Assembly (NCBI GenBank): GCA_029204225.1
Contig: MU832258.1
Coordinates: 1 to 64,000, forward strand
DNA from: Diphasiastrum complanatum
Lineage: Eukaryota > Streptophyta > Lycopodiopsida > Lycopodiales > Lycopodiaceae
Direction of reading: 5' to 3'
DNA: 64,000 bases
The position numbers were made by a program, and so were the translations under genes. Shown here in pieces: positions 34,153-43,449 of this stretch (position 1 is the stretch's first letter; each line of letters starts with the position of its first letter). A model generated the notes under the pieces. That model saw only the letters and a program-made list of their open reading frames with translations. It was not told the origin of the DNA and made no database searches.

Positions 34153-35358
34153 CTAGTGCTTCCCGCTCTGTAGCAGAATAGTTCTTTCTAATGCAGCGAG
34201 TTGCCTACCCGCATAATAAATTGAGTAATCTATGTTTTGGTCATCTTTCTGACTAAGCACTACTCCTATTGCAAATGATGATGTGTCTACATATACATGA
34301 AACGTTTTAGCCCAATTTGGAGGTCTAACTCCAGTGGCTTCTGCTAATGACTGTTTCAATTTATCAAAAGCTTGTTGATGGTCCTGTGACCAATGGTACT
34401 CAGCAGACTTTTTTAATAAACTTGTAAAAGGAGTTACTACTATGGCATAATCCTTAATTATCCTACGATAATATCCTACGTGTCCTAGAAAACCTCTAAG
34501 CTCTTGTAGATTAGTTGGTTCTAATAATTCTAAAATCATTTTTACTTTTTCGATGCCGGCTTGTATACCGTCCTTTGAAATTTTATGTCCTAACAGGATG
34601 CCTTCCCTCATCCCGAAATAACACTTGGCTGGATGCAGCTTAAGAGATGTCTTTTGACATCTTCTGAATGTCTTCTCTAATGCGTCTAAATGGTCTTTAG
34701 TTGATGAATCGACACAAAAGTCATCCATGAAAATTTCTAAAAACTTTCTTAAAAAATTTTGAAATGTTGCTTTTAAAGTGTTCCAAGTATTAACCATTTC
34801 CGGTACTAATTGACTGTACCAAATCCTACCCTGCTTCCGCAAAAGACCTGGCAAAATTCTAACTTTGTCCTCGTCTGTATGTTCTTTATTTGCTATGGTA
34901 ATAGATTCAAACTATGACAAATAACTGTCTGCATCTTCAGATGATAATCCCTTAAAAAAATCATATCTAGTTTTTGTTGATGTGGGTGGCGCTGGGTTAG
35001 TCATATTATTAGTTGGTGGGGAACTAGGTGGACTTGGAGGATCTAGACTACGCTTAGATGATGGTTCTGATGAAGAAGATTTTGATTCTGAACTTGGTTC
35101 GCAAGTGAAATTAGATGGATCTGATTCTGATGAATCTGTAGAAATTGGTGTTTCAATGGATCTTTTCTCAAATGAATCTAAAAATGTTGTAGTAGCGTTT
35201 AGAAGATCGTTAAATGCTTCAGGTGTTAATCTTGCTCTAACTGGCGAGTTTCGCAAATTTTGCAAATACAAATCTCTAGATTTCCTATATGCTTCTAATC
35301 GTTGTGCACGCTCTAAACGTTTCTATTCAATAGTTGCTTGAGAGTATGTTCGTGGCAT
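34153..35358 (-). pseudogene. Gypsy G gag fused in frame to RT palm and RNase H
   Basis: Gag starts at ATG 35358 (MPRTYSQATIE), with a TAG at codon 11. It contains a Ser-rich, disordered segment and the capsid motif LPGLLRKQGRIWYSQL...NTWNTLKATFQNFLRKF. A further TAG lies near 34.91 kb. Immediately after FLRKF the frame reads LEIFMDDFCV, the RT catalytic F-M-D-D, followed by LKLHPAKCYFGMREGILLGH, LRGFLGHVGYYRRII and RNase H FHVYVDTSSFAIGVVL. Protease and the RT fingers are missing. The fusion keeps the frame open for over 200 codons. Confidence 0.88.
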
Positions 35359-35423
35359 GCATTACATGAGAAAGATTTGTAGACGTAATATACTTAAAAA
35401 TATTGCAAAAGATGAAATTCATC

Positions 35424-35441
35424 TCCCCGGCAACGACGCCA
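35424..35441 (-). promoter_or_regulatory. Primer binding site of gypsy G
   Basis: The minus strand reads TGGCGTCGTTGCCGGGGA, the Athila/Tat-type PBS (usual form TGGCGCCGTTGCCGGGGA, tRNA-Asp-like), with one change. The 5' LTR would start near 35447 (TGTGGTGGCC on the plus strand). Confidence 0.85.
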
Positions 35442-35446
35442 AATTA

Positions 35447-37225
35447 TGTGGTGGCCTAGTCGTTATAGATTTCCACAAAATCAATGAATAAAGTAGTATA
35501 AAAGGTTTGATCATTCTCCAAGAGAGAGAATAATCTCATTTTTTGTATGATAAGTGTATGTAAGATGGTAAATGGACTGTGATGTGTAATATTCATAATG
35601 AAAACTATAGCGACATATCTGGTTATCCAAAGATATTTGGGTAAATTGGCATCCAGGAACACCAATGGTGAAATGATTTGGTCAAGGTCTGTGATTATAG
35701 AGATTACTCTATCTTTCAGGCTCTTCAGGTAACAGTAAGCAATCAAATTAGACAGCAACTAGCAAATAGATTCATCAAATAGAATCAAATTGGCTAATGA
35801 TTTCTCTTAATCGAATACAGTGAATTAGTTCTTATCACATGAAGCAAACAGAACAGAGCATCAAATAAGTTCATTATCTGAACACATAGCTCATTCAGAA
35901 TTGAAAGAAGTTCTACTTAAGGTTATTCTTAACAGCTTCGGCTAATTCCTTGCACACATTAGTCAGAATTGTGGCTCTCTGGTGACGCCTAAACATCTAC
36001 ATTAAAGTGATTGAAATTCAATAAAACATGAAAAATATGAGTGATGCAGACAGAGCAGTATCACAAACAGTTACAGATCATACAGAGTGTATTCGCTCAA
36101 TTGATAAGAAGTAATGTTGTAAAAGATGACAGAGGAAAAGAATGCTCAAGCTTATAGAAACTGGCTCTTCTCTCTCTATTGACACTCAGATCTGTGCAAA
36201 TGCGTAAGTACAATGGCACGAAGTGTCGATCTTATAGGAACGATCACCGACCTCAATGTCGTTTACCAACCGTTAAGATGTCGGTTGAGATCCGCTACTG
36301 TGTCTCTATAGAACGTCGCACAAAAGGTCATGAGTTATAACCTAAATGTGAATTTACAAAATGCAAAATAGGCCTTTACATGATTTTAGGCACTATATTG
36401 CACTCTGATTAATATCAACAATGAGTACAATGGCTTGAAGTAATAACTTCAGCTTGCTGAGCATGATAACGCTGGCTACAGAAAATTCTATTTGAAAGAG
36501 AAATTCAATTAATACTTACATAGCTTGATGCAGCTAGTATACATATTTACAAGTGTTGAGAGAAAAATATCTCATGCCTTAACTACCATTTACTCCAATT
36601 TTGCATCTATACAAAAGTTGGTAACCACCCTTAGGATATTTGTTTCTCAAGTTGTTTTAGGGTTGATGATAAGTTGGCGACGTTGGTCTACCAATGTAGC
36701 AAAAACCTGAAAAATCCGAAGGTGCCCGTTAGACTGAAGGTATGCAAATCCTGAAGGTGCCCTTAGACTTAAAGTGTGTAAATCCTGAAGGCGCCCTTAA
36801 ATCAAAGAAGCCGAAAAAGGAGAAAAAGCAGAAAGTGTCTTATAATGAAGGCAATGAAAAAGGTGAAAGTGCCTTAGATTAGAGGCGGCGAAGAAAATCG
36901 AAAAAGGCAAATGTGCCCTAAAAATGGTTTTAAGGCATTTTGGATACTTTGTCATATTTTCTGCAAACAGACGAAAAAGGTGAAAAAGATGAAGGTGGTC
37001 CATAAATGGTTTCTAAGTCATTTTGGCCAGTGTGTCACATTTTTTGTGAAGGCACGAAAAAGAGCGAAGAAGGCGGAAAAACAAAGGTGCCTTAAATTGT
37101 TTAAGGCATAAGGAAAAAAAACTTAAAGGAAAAAATGTGAAGGTCCGAAATCATGTTGTCGGCCTTCCATTTTCAAGATACTCATTACTTAACAATTTTT
37201 AAGACTGAGCATAAGAAATCTAACA
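35447..37225 (-). repeat. Remnant of gypsy G 5' LTR running into copia H 3' LTR
   Basis: The left edge is the LTR side of the gypsy G PBS. The right edge is the copia H LTR, whose minus-strand start TGTTAGATTTCTTATG lies at 37225 next to a PPT. The boundary between the two LTRs is not visible. A pyrimidine/GAGAG-rich patch near 36.17 kb resembles the one near 63.9 kb in copia N's LTR, so most of 36-37.2 kb probably belongs to copia H. Confidence 0.6.
36715..37125. repeat. Tandem-like GAAGGTGCCC / GAAAAAGG repeats in LTR H
   Basis: AATCCTGAAGGTGCCC-type units recur three times at 36.72-36.80 kb. CGAAAAAGG...GTGCC blocks then recur to about 37.1 kb, including two copies of ATGGTTTTAAGGCATTTTGG-like sequence. 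On the minus strand these read GGCACCTTC and CTTTTTCG, as in the LTR of copia N at 63.6 kb. Confidence 0.7.
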
Positions 37226-37236
37226 CTCCCCCTTAA
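37226..37236 (-). promoter_or_regulatory. Polypurine tract of copia H
   Basis: The minus strand reads ATTAAGGGGGAG immediately before the LTR start TGTTAGATTT. Confidence 0.85.
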
Positions 37237-38650
37237 TGAGGATCTTGAAAATCTTTGATCTTCATTACAAATCCAAAAGTTGATTTTATGGTGTCGACAT
37301 CTCCTGCCCAATCTGCATCTATGTAGGCTTCGAGGATATTGGCAGTGTGGCTGCCTCCGTAGCAAATGCTGAGAGTTTTTGTTATCTGGATATACTTCAT
37401 GATCTTTGTTAGTGCCTTCCAACGAGTTACACCTGGATTTGAAAAGAACTGGCTAAGTGTACTGATCGAATATGCAAGGTCTAGTTGCGTGCAGATCATT
37501 GCATACATCAATGAGACGATGATGGATTGAAACGGGTAGTGCTTCATCTCCTCCTTTTCAACCTCGATTTGAGGAGACTGTTCCTTTGATAGCTTTAGTC
37601 CAAGGTCGAGTGGAAAGTGACTTGGTTTGCAGTTGGCCATTCCATACTTTTCCAGCACGTTGTTGATTGATAAAAATCAGTCTGCTAGGTCGGTCTCGTT
37701 GGATTTGGATTCTGAGACAATAGTGGGCTGGACCCATGTCATTCTTCTTGTATTCTTGGGCTAGCATGCATTTTGTATCCTTCATCAAATTCAGATTATT
37801 ACTGAATAAGAGTGTATCATCTATGTAGAGAGTGATAATGATGAAGTAATCTGATACAGACTTAAAATAGACATTTAAGTCTGCCGAGTTTGGAATGAAA
37901 CTATTCTCTATCAAAAATACATTGATCTTCTGGAACCAGGCTCCGAGTGACTATTTTAGCCCGTAGAATGCCTTGTGGATTTTGCATACAAGGTGCTATT
38001 GCTTGTCATTGAGTTTGTATACCTCTGGTTGCGTCGTGTAGATCTCCTCTTCGATGGTTCCATTGAGGAAGGCAGCTTGGACATCCATCTGGTGGACTTC
38101 AAGATCTGTTGCAACTGCAAAGGAGAGGAGTAGGTGGATCGACACATGTTTGAAAATTGGGTTGAAGGTTTCTGAATAATCCAGGTCTGGAATCTAAGAA
38201 AAGCCTTTGGCGACTAGCCTGGCCTTCCTTCAGCATCGTACTTTGCCTTGAATATCCATTTGCATGGAATCGATTTTTTATTCTTTGGCAGCTCAGTGAA
38301 TGTCCATGTTTAATTCTCCATAAGAGAATCAAATTCGGTGTCCATCGCTGCTTTCCACTGGCCAGCATCAGCAGTAGACATTATCTCAAAAACGATGGTT
38401 GGTTCTTGCACAAAGTAGTAAGCCGGATCATCCATAAATCTGGATGGAGGCTGTTTGGACCTGTTCAACCTTCTGGGTTGAACTTTGGTCCTCTGATGTG
38501 GGTTGACTTGTTGAGGTTCTGACTCATTGTCTGAGTCATCGTCATTATTCAGCAGTTGAATCTCTGGATCGGGATTGACTGGTTGTTTGATCCTTGGATC
38601 GGAATTATCAGCGGCTTTTCGTTTGTGGTCGATGAACTGGTCTTCCACGA
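37237..38650 (-). pseudogene. Copia H RT and partial RNase H
   Basis: RT begins with MSTADAGQWKAAMDTEFDSL near 38.38 kb and has several frame changes between 38.0 and 38.3 kb. The palm motif LYIDDTLLFSNN has YIDD at 37816-37827. SLMYAMICTQLDLAYSISTLSQ and VTRWKALTKIMKYI are clear. RNase H starts with YIDADWAGD and then STFGFV, which joins directly to MKIKDFQDPH and a stop, the normal last residues before the PPT. About 150 codons of RNase H are missing, with the frame kept. Confidence 0.85.
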
Positions 38651-39604
38651 AAATGACTTCTCTATTGGTGAATGCCTTTTCGGTATCAAATTGTTGAGCT
38701 TGTATGCCTTGTGGTCTGGGGAATAGCCGATGAAGATCATTTTTTTGCTCTTGTCATCTAGCTTTCTTCTTAGATCCTTAGGGATCTGAGTGAAAGCGAT
38801 GCATCCAAACACTCGAATATGTTTGAGTGATGGTTTTGTTCCTTTCCACACCTCATAAGGTGTCTTGCCATTCAGGGCTTTGGTGATGGATCGATTCTAT
38901 AAGTAGGCAGTTGTAGTAACAGCTTTTGTTTAGAATTTCTTTGGAAGAGAGGCATGGGCCATCATGCTCTTGGCACTTTCGATGAGTGTCTGGTTCTTCA
39001 AATCAGCTACACCATTGGACTAAGGTGAGTAGTTGGTTGTGTATTGTTGAAGTATCTTGTTGGCCTTGTAGAACTCTTTGAATTTTGTGGCGATGTACTC
39101 TCCCCCTCCATCTATGCGTAGGGCCTTAATCTTCCTTTGGGTCTGGTTTTCTGCAGACGCCTTGAACTCCTTGAAGTACTTGAATGCTTCAGATTTGTTC
39201 TTCATATAGTAGGTTACAATCCTTCAAGAGAAGTCGTCAATCAAAGTTAGAAAATAGAGAGTTCTCCCTATGGAAGCAGTCTGCATCGGGCCACGAATGT
39301 CGCTATATATAAGGTCAAGCAAGCCCTTGGATGTATGAACTGAGTCTGAACTGAAGAGACTTCTAGCATGCTTGTTGATAATACAGCTTTCACATGGAGA
39401 AGTTGGCTTGCTGACTGATGACAAATCTTGTACTAGACTCTGAGCTGACATTTGCTGAATATTGTTGAAGTTAAGATGGCCAAGTTTGAAATGCCATAGC
39501 CTATCAGTTGATTCAGAAGTGGATGTATGAAGAGCTTGACTGTTAGAAGAATAGCAATGGCTGAGTTTGTAAAGATAGCCGCTTCTTCTTCCGTAGGCTA
39601 GCAC
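38549..39604 (-). pseudogene. Copia H integrase
   Basis: The zinc finger reads LWHFKLGHLNF followed by CESC. Catalytic motifs are LIYSDIRGPM, LRIDGGGEYIAT and, near 38.99 kb, NGVADLKNQT, where the usual Glu is Asp. The C-terminal part has KPSLKHIRVFGCIAF and MIFIGYSPDHKAYKL. Frames change near 39.21, 39.0 and 38.87 kb. Integrase would be inactive because of both the frameshifts and the changed Glu. Confidence 0.85.
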
Positions 39605-40100
39605 CTTCCAGGATTTGTCAAGAATTGTGCAGCCATCCGTATTGAATTCGACCCTCCGACCTAAATCAGTGATTTTGCTAACTGAGAGCAGATTCTTGGT
39701 CGGATTTGGAACGTGGACAACAACTTGACTTCACCTCTTTTGAATTCAACTCTAACTATTCCTTCACCTTCGATTGTATGTGATGAGTTGTCTCCAAGTT
39801 GCACAACTCAAGAGTGGGCGAATGACTTATAGTCCTTGAACCAGTCTCATTAGTGAGTCATGTGTTGAGTTGCTCCAAAATCTAGGTACCAAGAATCGAT
39901 ATCCTGTTATTCTTCTTCTTTGGTCATGAAAGTTGCTTCATCTTCTTCTTCTTGTTGTTGATTTGAGTGACTGGTCGTAGCACTATGTGCTTGTTGTTGG
40001 AACTGCTTCTTCTTTTTGTTGTTGTACTTCAAAGTTCGCCATCCTTGATTTCATGGCCAGTTCTCTTATAGTATCTCCCATATCAACTTTGGATAAGATC
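39605..40100 (-). pseudogene. Copia H protease and gag end (degraded)
   Basis: DFGATQHMTH near 39.87 kb matches copia protease D-S-G-A-x-x-H-M-T with Ser to Phe. HTIEGEGIVRVEF near 39.76 kb follows in order. Near 40.05 kb a zinc-knuckle-like remnant GHEIKD is seen without its cysteines. Coding is lost to the right of 40.1 kb. Confidence 0.7.
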
Positions 40101-40186
40101 TATCAAGTTTGCCACATCATCCATTGGTGGTTTGTGTTGACCTTCTAGATTCCTACAATCTAGGACCTAACTCCTATAATTTAGGA

Positions 40187-40317
40187 GATGTCATATTAGA
40201 CTCAAATGAAAGCTAATCAAAATGGATCTGAATATTACAAGTGTCATTTCACACGTGTGGATCCACATAGATGTCAAATATACGTCAAAAACCATGTGAA
40301 AATTGTTAAATTCTAAC
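40187..40317. repeat. Short TG...CA element, possible LTR fragment
   Basis: This 131-base segment starts TGTCATATTAG and ends TTCTAACA. It includes TTCACACGTGTGGATCC, similar to TTCACATGTGTGGATCC at about 8051 in LTR A. It may be an LTR end of the copia A/I lineage. No partner or target duplication was found. Confidence 0.35.
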
Positions 40318-40803
40318 ATCAGCTTCTTGGTCTTAGATGGAGGTTGGCTATCGGACTCTGTCTCTTATTCAAGGGCCGGTTTGCTGGTGGTCATCTTCAT
40401 CCTCTGCTTCTTCAATTGTGGTGTTATGTCCATGACCAGTACATAGGATACAGTATACTCCTAGCCTTGGATACATGGTACTCCAGTGAAACAGGCTGTT
40501 AGTTATGCCACGTCATATTGGACGTGACCCGAATGTAACTAATATCCTTGTGAGGCCCATAACACACTAAATGGAGTTTGAAGGTATGAGACAGTGTATG
40601 CATGTGTAGAGTTATCAATAGCAATTCTATGAATAGTTGTATAAAAATTACAACAAATAAGGATCCTAAAACACTTGAAATGATGAGAGAAATAATAGAT
40701 CATGATTTCATAAGATTAGCACAAGTTGAATCATCAAAATCCATCAGTAATCTATGCTTGGACCTCACTAAATGGCCCAAATACTTGAAGAAGCTTTCAC
40801 ACG
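40318..40803. other. Unassigned spacer
   Basis: AT-rich, without coding motifs. It ends at the inner part of an 18-base palindrome (40794-40811) that overlaps the inferred LTR I end. Confidence 0.4.
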
Positions 40804-40811
40804 TGTGAAAG
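40794..40811. repeat. 18-bp perfect palindrome with CACGTG core
   Basis: CTTTCACACGTGTGAAAG is its own reverse complement. The core CACGTG is the plant G-box. It straddles the inferred end of LTR I. Confidence 0.85.
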
Positions 40812-41321
40812 TATGGCCTCCCATAGTCTGACTACTGCACACCAGACCCATATTCAATCCTATAATGATTAGGAATCACAAGAACTCAAACAATTATGAA
40901 CATAGAGAGCAGTTGCACCAATATGAGAGAAAAATCATGAAATTGCTTGATTGATTTTGGTGAGAGATCATCACCTATATATACATGATCCATCATGGTT
41001 TTGGGCAGGTATGAGTAGCCCTAAACCTATCCCTAATGCTAATTTTGGTGGATCTTTCATCCCTACCAAGTTAGGGTTGGAATCTTGGAGATCTCTCAAC
41101 CATGTAAAAATTACCAAAAATAGCTCCTACTTTTTCTCTCTTGTATCTAAGCATGATTTGGACTCATTCCAAAGGTTCTATCACTTAGGTCAACTTGAGA
41201 ACATCCTTATGAATGGAATCCTATGCTATTTGGCACGTGTGACAAGCCGCATCATGACCGTCTAACTATTTACAAGTTATATGACCAAAACTAGTCAAGC
41301 TAGAATTGTGAATTTTTAACA
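40804..41321 (-). repeat. 3' LTR of copia I
   Basis: On the plus strand it starts TGTGAAAG and ends TTTTTAACA, next to a PPT. The minus-strand ends are therefore TGTTAAAA and CTTTCACA. Length is about 518 bases. The right end is fixed by the PPT and the left end is inferred from the same octamer that ends LTR A. No 5' partner remains. Confidence 0.65.
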
Positions 41322-41331
41322 CTCCTCCTCA
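41322..41331 (-). promoter_or_regulatory. Polypurine tract of copia I
   Basis: The minus strand reads GAGGAGGAGT directly before the LTR start TGTTAAAAATTC. Confidence 0.85.
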
Positions 41332-41335
41332 CTAT

Positions 41336-42110
41336 CTAGCTTGGTTCAATCATTGCTTTACTAATCACTCCAAGTGATGATCTGAACTTCATAAAAGGTG
41401 TCTTTTGAAGTGGTTTATTAAGTAGATCAGCTACACATTCATTGCTTGGAACATGCTCCAATGCAATCTCCTTGGCTTGCACCATTTCTCTCACAAAGTG
41501 ATGGCATATCTCAATGTGCTTAGATCTTGCATGGAAGATTGGGTTAGATGCAAGGTGTTGGGATGATATATTGTCATTGTAAATAATTGGTGCCTCCTCT
41601 GAATCCATGATCTTTAGCTCCACCAATAATCTCTTGATCCAAAGTACCTCCTTTGTAGTGGTTGTCAAAGCTTTGTACTCGGCCTCAGTTGAAGATAGAG
41701 ATATAGTTTCTTGCTTTTTGGAAAGCCATGAAACCACACCTTCTCCTATAATGATTAGCCTTATTGAGACCATCTTGGCCATCAGTGCAAAAGTTTTCTC
41801 ATAGTCTATCCCTCTCTCTTGAACATAACCTTTTGCAACTAATCTTGCTTTATGTTTGTTAACACTTCCATTTGCATTCAACTTAAGCTTGAAGACCCAC
41901 TTGCATCCTATTACATTCCTTTGGGGTCTATGAACAAGCAACCAAGTTTCATTCTCAATCAAGGCATTATACTCATCCAACATAGCTTTATACCATTTTT
42001 TGGAGTTCAATGCTCCTTTAACATTAGATGGTTCTTCAAAACTAGATAAATCCTCAACTTGCTGCCCTTTGCCTTCATATGTGAGCCTTGATGGCTCCAC
42101 TTTTGCCCTT
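41336..42110 (-). pseudogene. Copia I RT N-terminus fused to RNase H
   Basis: An open frame of 254 codons. It starts with EPSRLTYEGKGQQVEDLSSF and continues through KKWYKAMLDEYNALIENETW, GCKWVFKLKLNANGSVNKHK and YEKTFALMAKMVSIRLI. It then passes straight to IGEGVVSWLSKKQETISL, the second half of RNase H, and ends with ALEHVPSNECVADLLNKPL and MKFRSSLGVI just before the PPT. The RT palm (Y-V-D-D) and first half of RNase H, roughly 230 codons, are absent. The frame is uninterrupted across the junction. Confidence 0.9.
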
Positions 42111-42470
42111 GAAGATCTCCTTGGTGTGATAGGTGGGTTTTTGGTGCTTGCTCCTCCATGAGCTCCTCCTCGAGATCAAGATCTTGCTCCTCGGCCATCT
42201 TCTTCTTCATTGTTGGAGCACTTGAGCCCTCTTCAAGCTCCCTTTTGCTAGTCATGTGTGAACTAGCACCCGAGTCAATCCACCAAGGATCTTCTCCTTT
42301 GAAGCTTGTTGAAGAAAATATGGACATCATGAGAGAGTCCTCATGTGAACTCTCCTCCTCCTCCTCTTTTTTGCTCATGTTGACTTGGCTTTGATCTTGC
42401 TTCCTCTTGAAGCATTCTGAGGCATAATGCCCCATCTTGCTACAATAGTAGCACTTCACCTTGGATTTGT
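42007..42470 (-). pseudogene. Copia I zinc knuckle, protease and linker fusion
   Basis: An open frame of 150 codons starting with CYYCSKMGHYASEC (CCHC knuckle) and continuing through an acidic stretch to the protease start WWIDSGASSHMTSKRE. From there it runs directly into LEEGSSAPTMKKKMAEEQDL and an acidic linker that normally follows integrase. Most of protease and all of integrase, roughly 500 codons, are missing. The end of this frame overlaps the start of the RT/RNase H frame with a frame change near 42.1 kb. Confidence 0.88.
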
Positions 42471-42499
42471 CCTTCTTGACTTTGGTGGTGATGGAGATG

Positions 42500-43158
42500 C
42501 CTTTGAGGGTCCTTCTTGATCCTCAAACTTTGTTAAAGCCTTGTTGATCCTTTGCCTTTGGATTTCCCTTTGCCTTTGGTAAAGAGTGCTTGGTCATCTC
42601 CACCTTGGATGGAAAGCCTATCCATCCTCTCTTGCATTTGGCTCCTTCTTGACTCCTCGGCCATGAGTGTGCCTTGGAGCTCTTCAAGTATGGGTAGCTT
42701 ACCCATAATTGCATATCCCTGAACCAAATTGTCAAATTCAAAGTTTAGTCCATTCAATATGAGTTGAACAAGCTCTTCATCCTTGATAGGATCACCTATG
42801 AAGGCTAGCTCTTTGTTCGATTACTTCACTCTTAAGACAAAAGTATGTGCTACTCTCTCCTTTCTTTTGATAGCTTCTATAGATTTGACTCTTCAAAGCT
42901 AACATCCTAGTTTGGTTCTTGGATTCATAGACCTTTTTCAAAGTCTCCCAAGCATCTTGCGCCGAAGTGCAATCTCCTACCTCTCTTAAGATTCATTTGC
43001 AACATTCATTTTTATACAATGTAGTGCAATATTGCACCTTTTGTTGTATTTGGCTTTTTCTTGAGAATGAATAGGTTCATCCTCCTTACCATTTACAATC
43101 TCCATTAGATCTTGCATGATCATGATGGATTTCATTCTAACTTTCCATATGCTAGAAA
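42500..43158 (-). pseudogene. Copia I gag N-terminal part
   Basis: Coding order from the right: VRMKSIMIMQDLMEIVNGKE, LHCIKMNVANES, AWETLKKVYESKNQTRML, then LVQLILNGLNFEFDNLVQGY and LPILEELQGTLMAEESRRSQ. This is UBN2-type gag close to copia E and A. Stops and frameshifts occur near 43.0, 42.83 and 42.76 kb. The gag start is cut off at about 43.16 kb, where a plus-strand copia LTR follows. Confidence 0.82.
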
Positions 43159-43175
43159 TCAATGATAAACTTCAT

Positions 43176-43427
43176 TGTTACACTTCTTAGTTACTGTCCT
43201 CGATGTACTTTATTATTGATAGCTATTACCAGCTGTAACTAGCCATAGGCTAGTCTAGTAGTCTATTCCTAAGTTTTCTTTCTCTCTATCAAGGTTTAGG
43301 GTTTATATGTACATTTTATATTCAGTGTGAAGTGTGTGATTGAGTGATATTGCGTGTTCTTCTTCTACCTCCCTACTTGGTGATTGCTTATGGTGAATGC
43401 TTGATGTTGCATATCTGATTCTTGACA
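43176..43427 (+). repeat. Copia LTR of about 252 bp (plus strand)
   Basis: It starts TGTTACACTTC and ends ATTCTTGACA directly at a PBS. T-rich with a TTTCTTTCTCTCT block. The left end is inferred from the TGTTA start and the end of copia I gag. It carries no coding sequence. Confidence 0.7.
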
Positions 43428-43439
43428 TGGTATCAGAGC
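43428..43439 (+). promoter_or_regulatory. Primer binding site after the 43.2 kb LTR
   Basis: TGGTATCAGAGC on the plus strand, immediately after the LTR. The internal region that should follow is missing; gypsy J begins within about 15 bases in the opposite direction. Confidence 0.9.
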
Positions 43440-43449
43440 TTTAGAATCT

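Larger units (their letters stand above)
31860..35446 (-). mobile_element. Ty3/gypsy element G (Tat/Athila type), internally deleted
   Basis: In transcription order: PBS at 35424-35441, a truncated gag from 35358, an in-frame jump into the RT palm near 34.75 kb, RNase H, zinc-binding and integrase domains ending with NGSRVKRYYD and a stop near 32.65 kb, and then repeat-rich 3' sequence. The gag C-terminus, protease and N-terminal half of RT are absent. The PBS type and the N-G-S-x-V-K-x-Y ending place it in the Tat/Athila group. Confidence 0.85.
37226..40100 (-). mobile_element. Ty1/copia element H, 5'-truncated
   Basis: In transcription order: a trace of gag end near 40.05 kb, protease near 39.87 kb, integrase 39.6-38.8 kb, RT 38.65-37.4 kb, the first half of RNase H, then the last codons of pol, PPT and 3' LTR. 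Most of gag, the leader, the PBS and the 5' LTR are absent. It belongs to the same lineage as copia C, D and N. Confidence 0.85.
40804..43158 (-). mobile_element. Ty1/copia element I, deletion derivative
   Basis: In transcription order: gag from about 43.15 kb, CCHC knuckle, protease, then (skipping integrase) the linker and RT N-terminus, then (skipping the RT palm) RNase H, pol end, PPT and 3' LTR. Two large internal deletions leave both flanking frames open. The 5' LTR, PBS and leader are lost at about 43.16 kb. Confidence 0.85.

Noticed and set aside
34982-35341. 119-codon plus frame over gypsy G gag
   Set aside because: Antisense shadow of the Ser-rich gag segment on the minus strand.
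35456-35758. Minus frame with PKYLWITRYVAIVFIMN, resembling a copia integrase tail
   Set aside because: The resemblance is limited to about ten residues, no other integrase motif is near, and it lies at an LTR position next to the gypsy G PBS.
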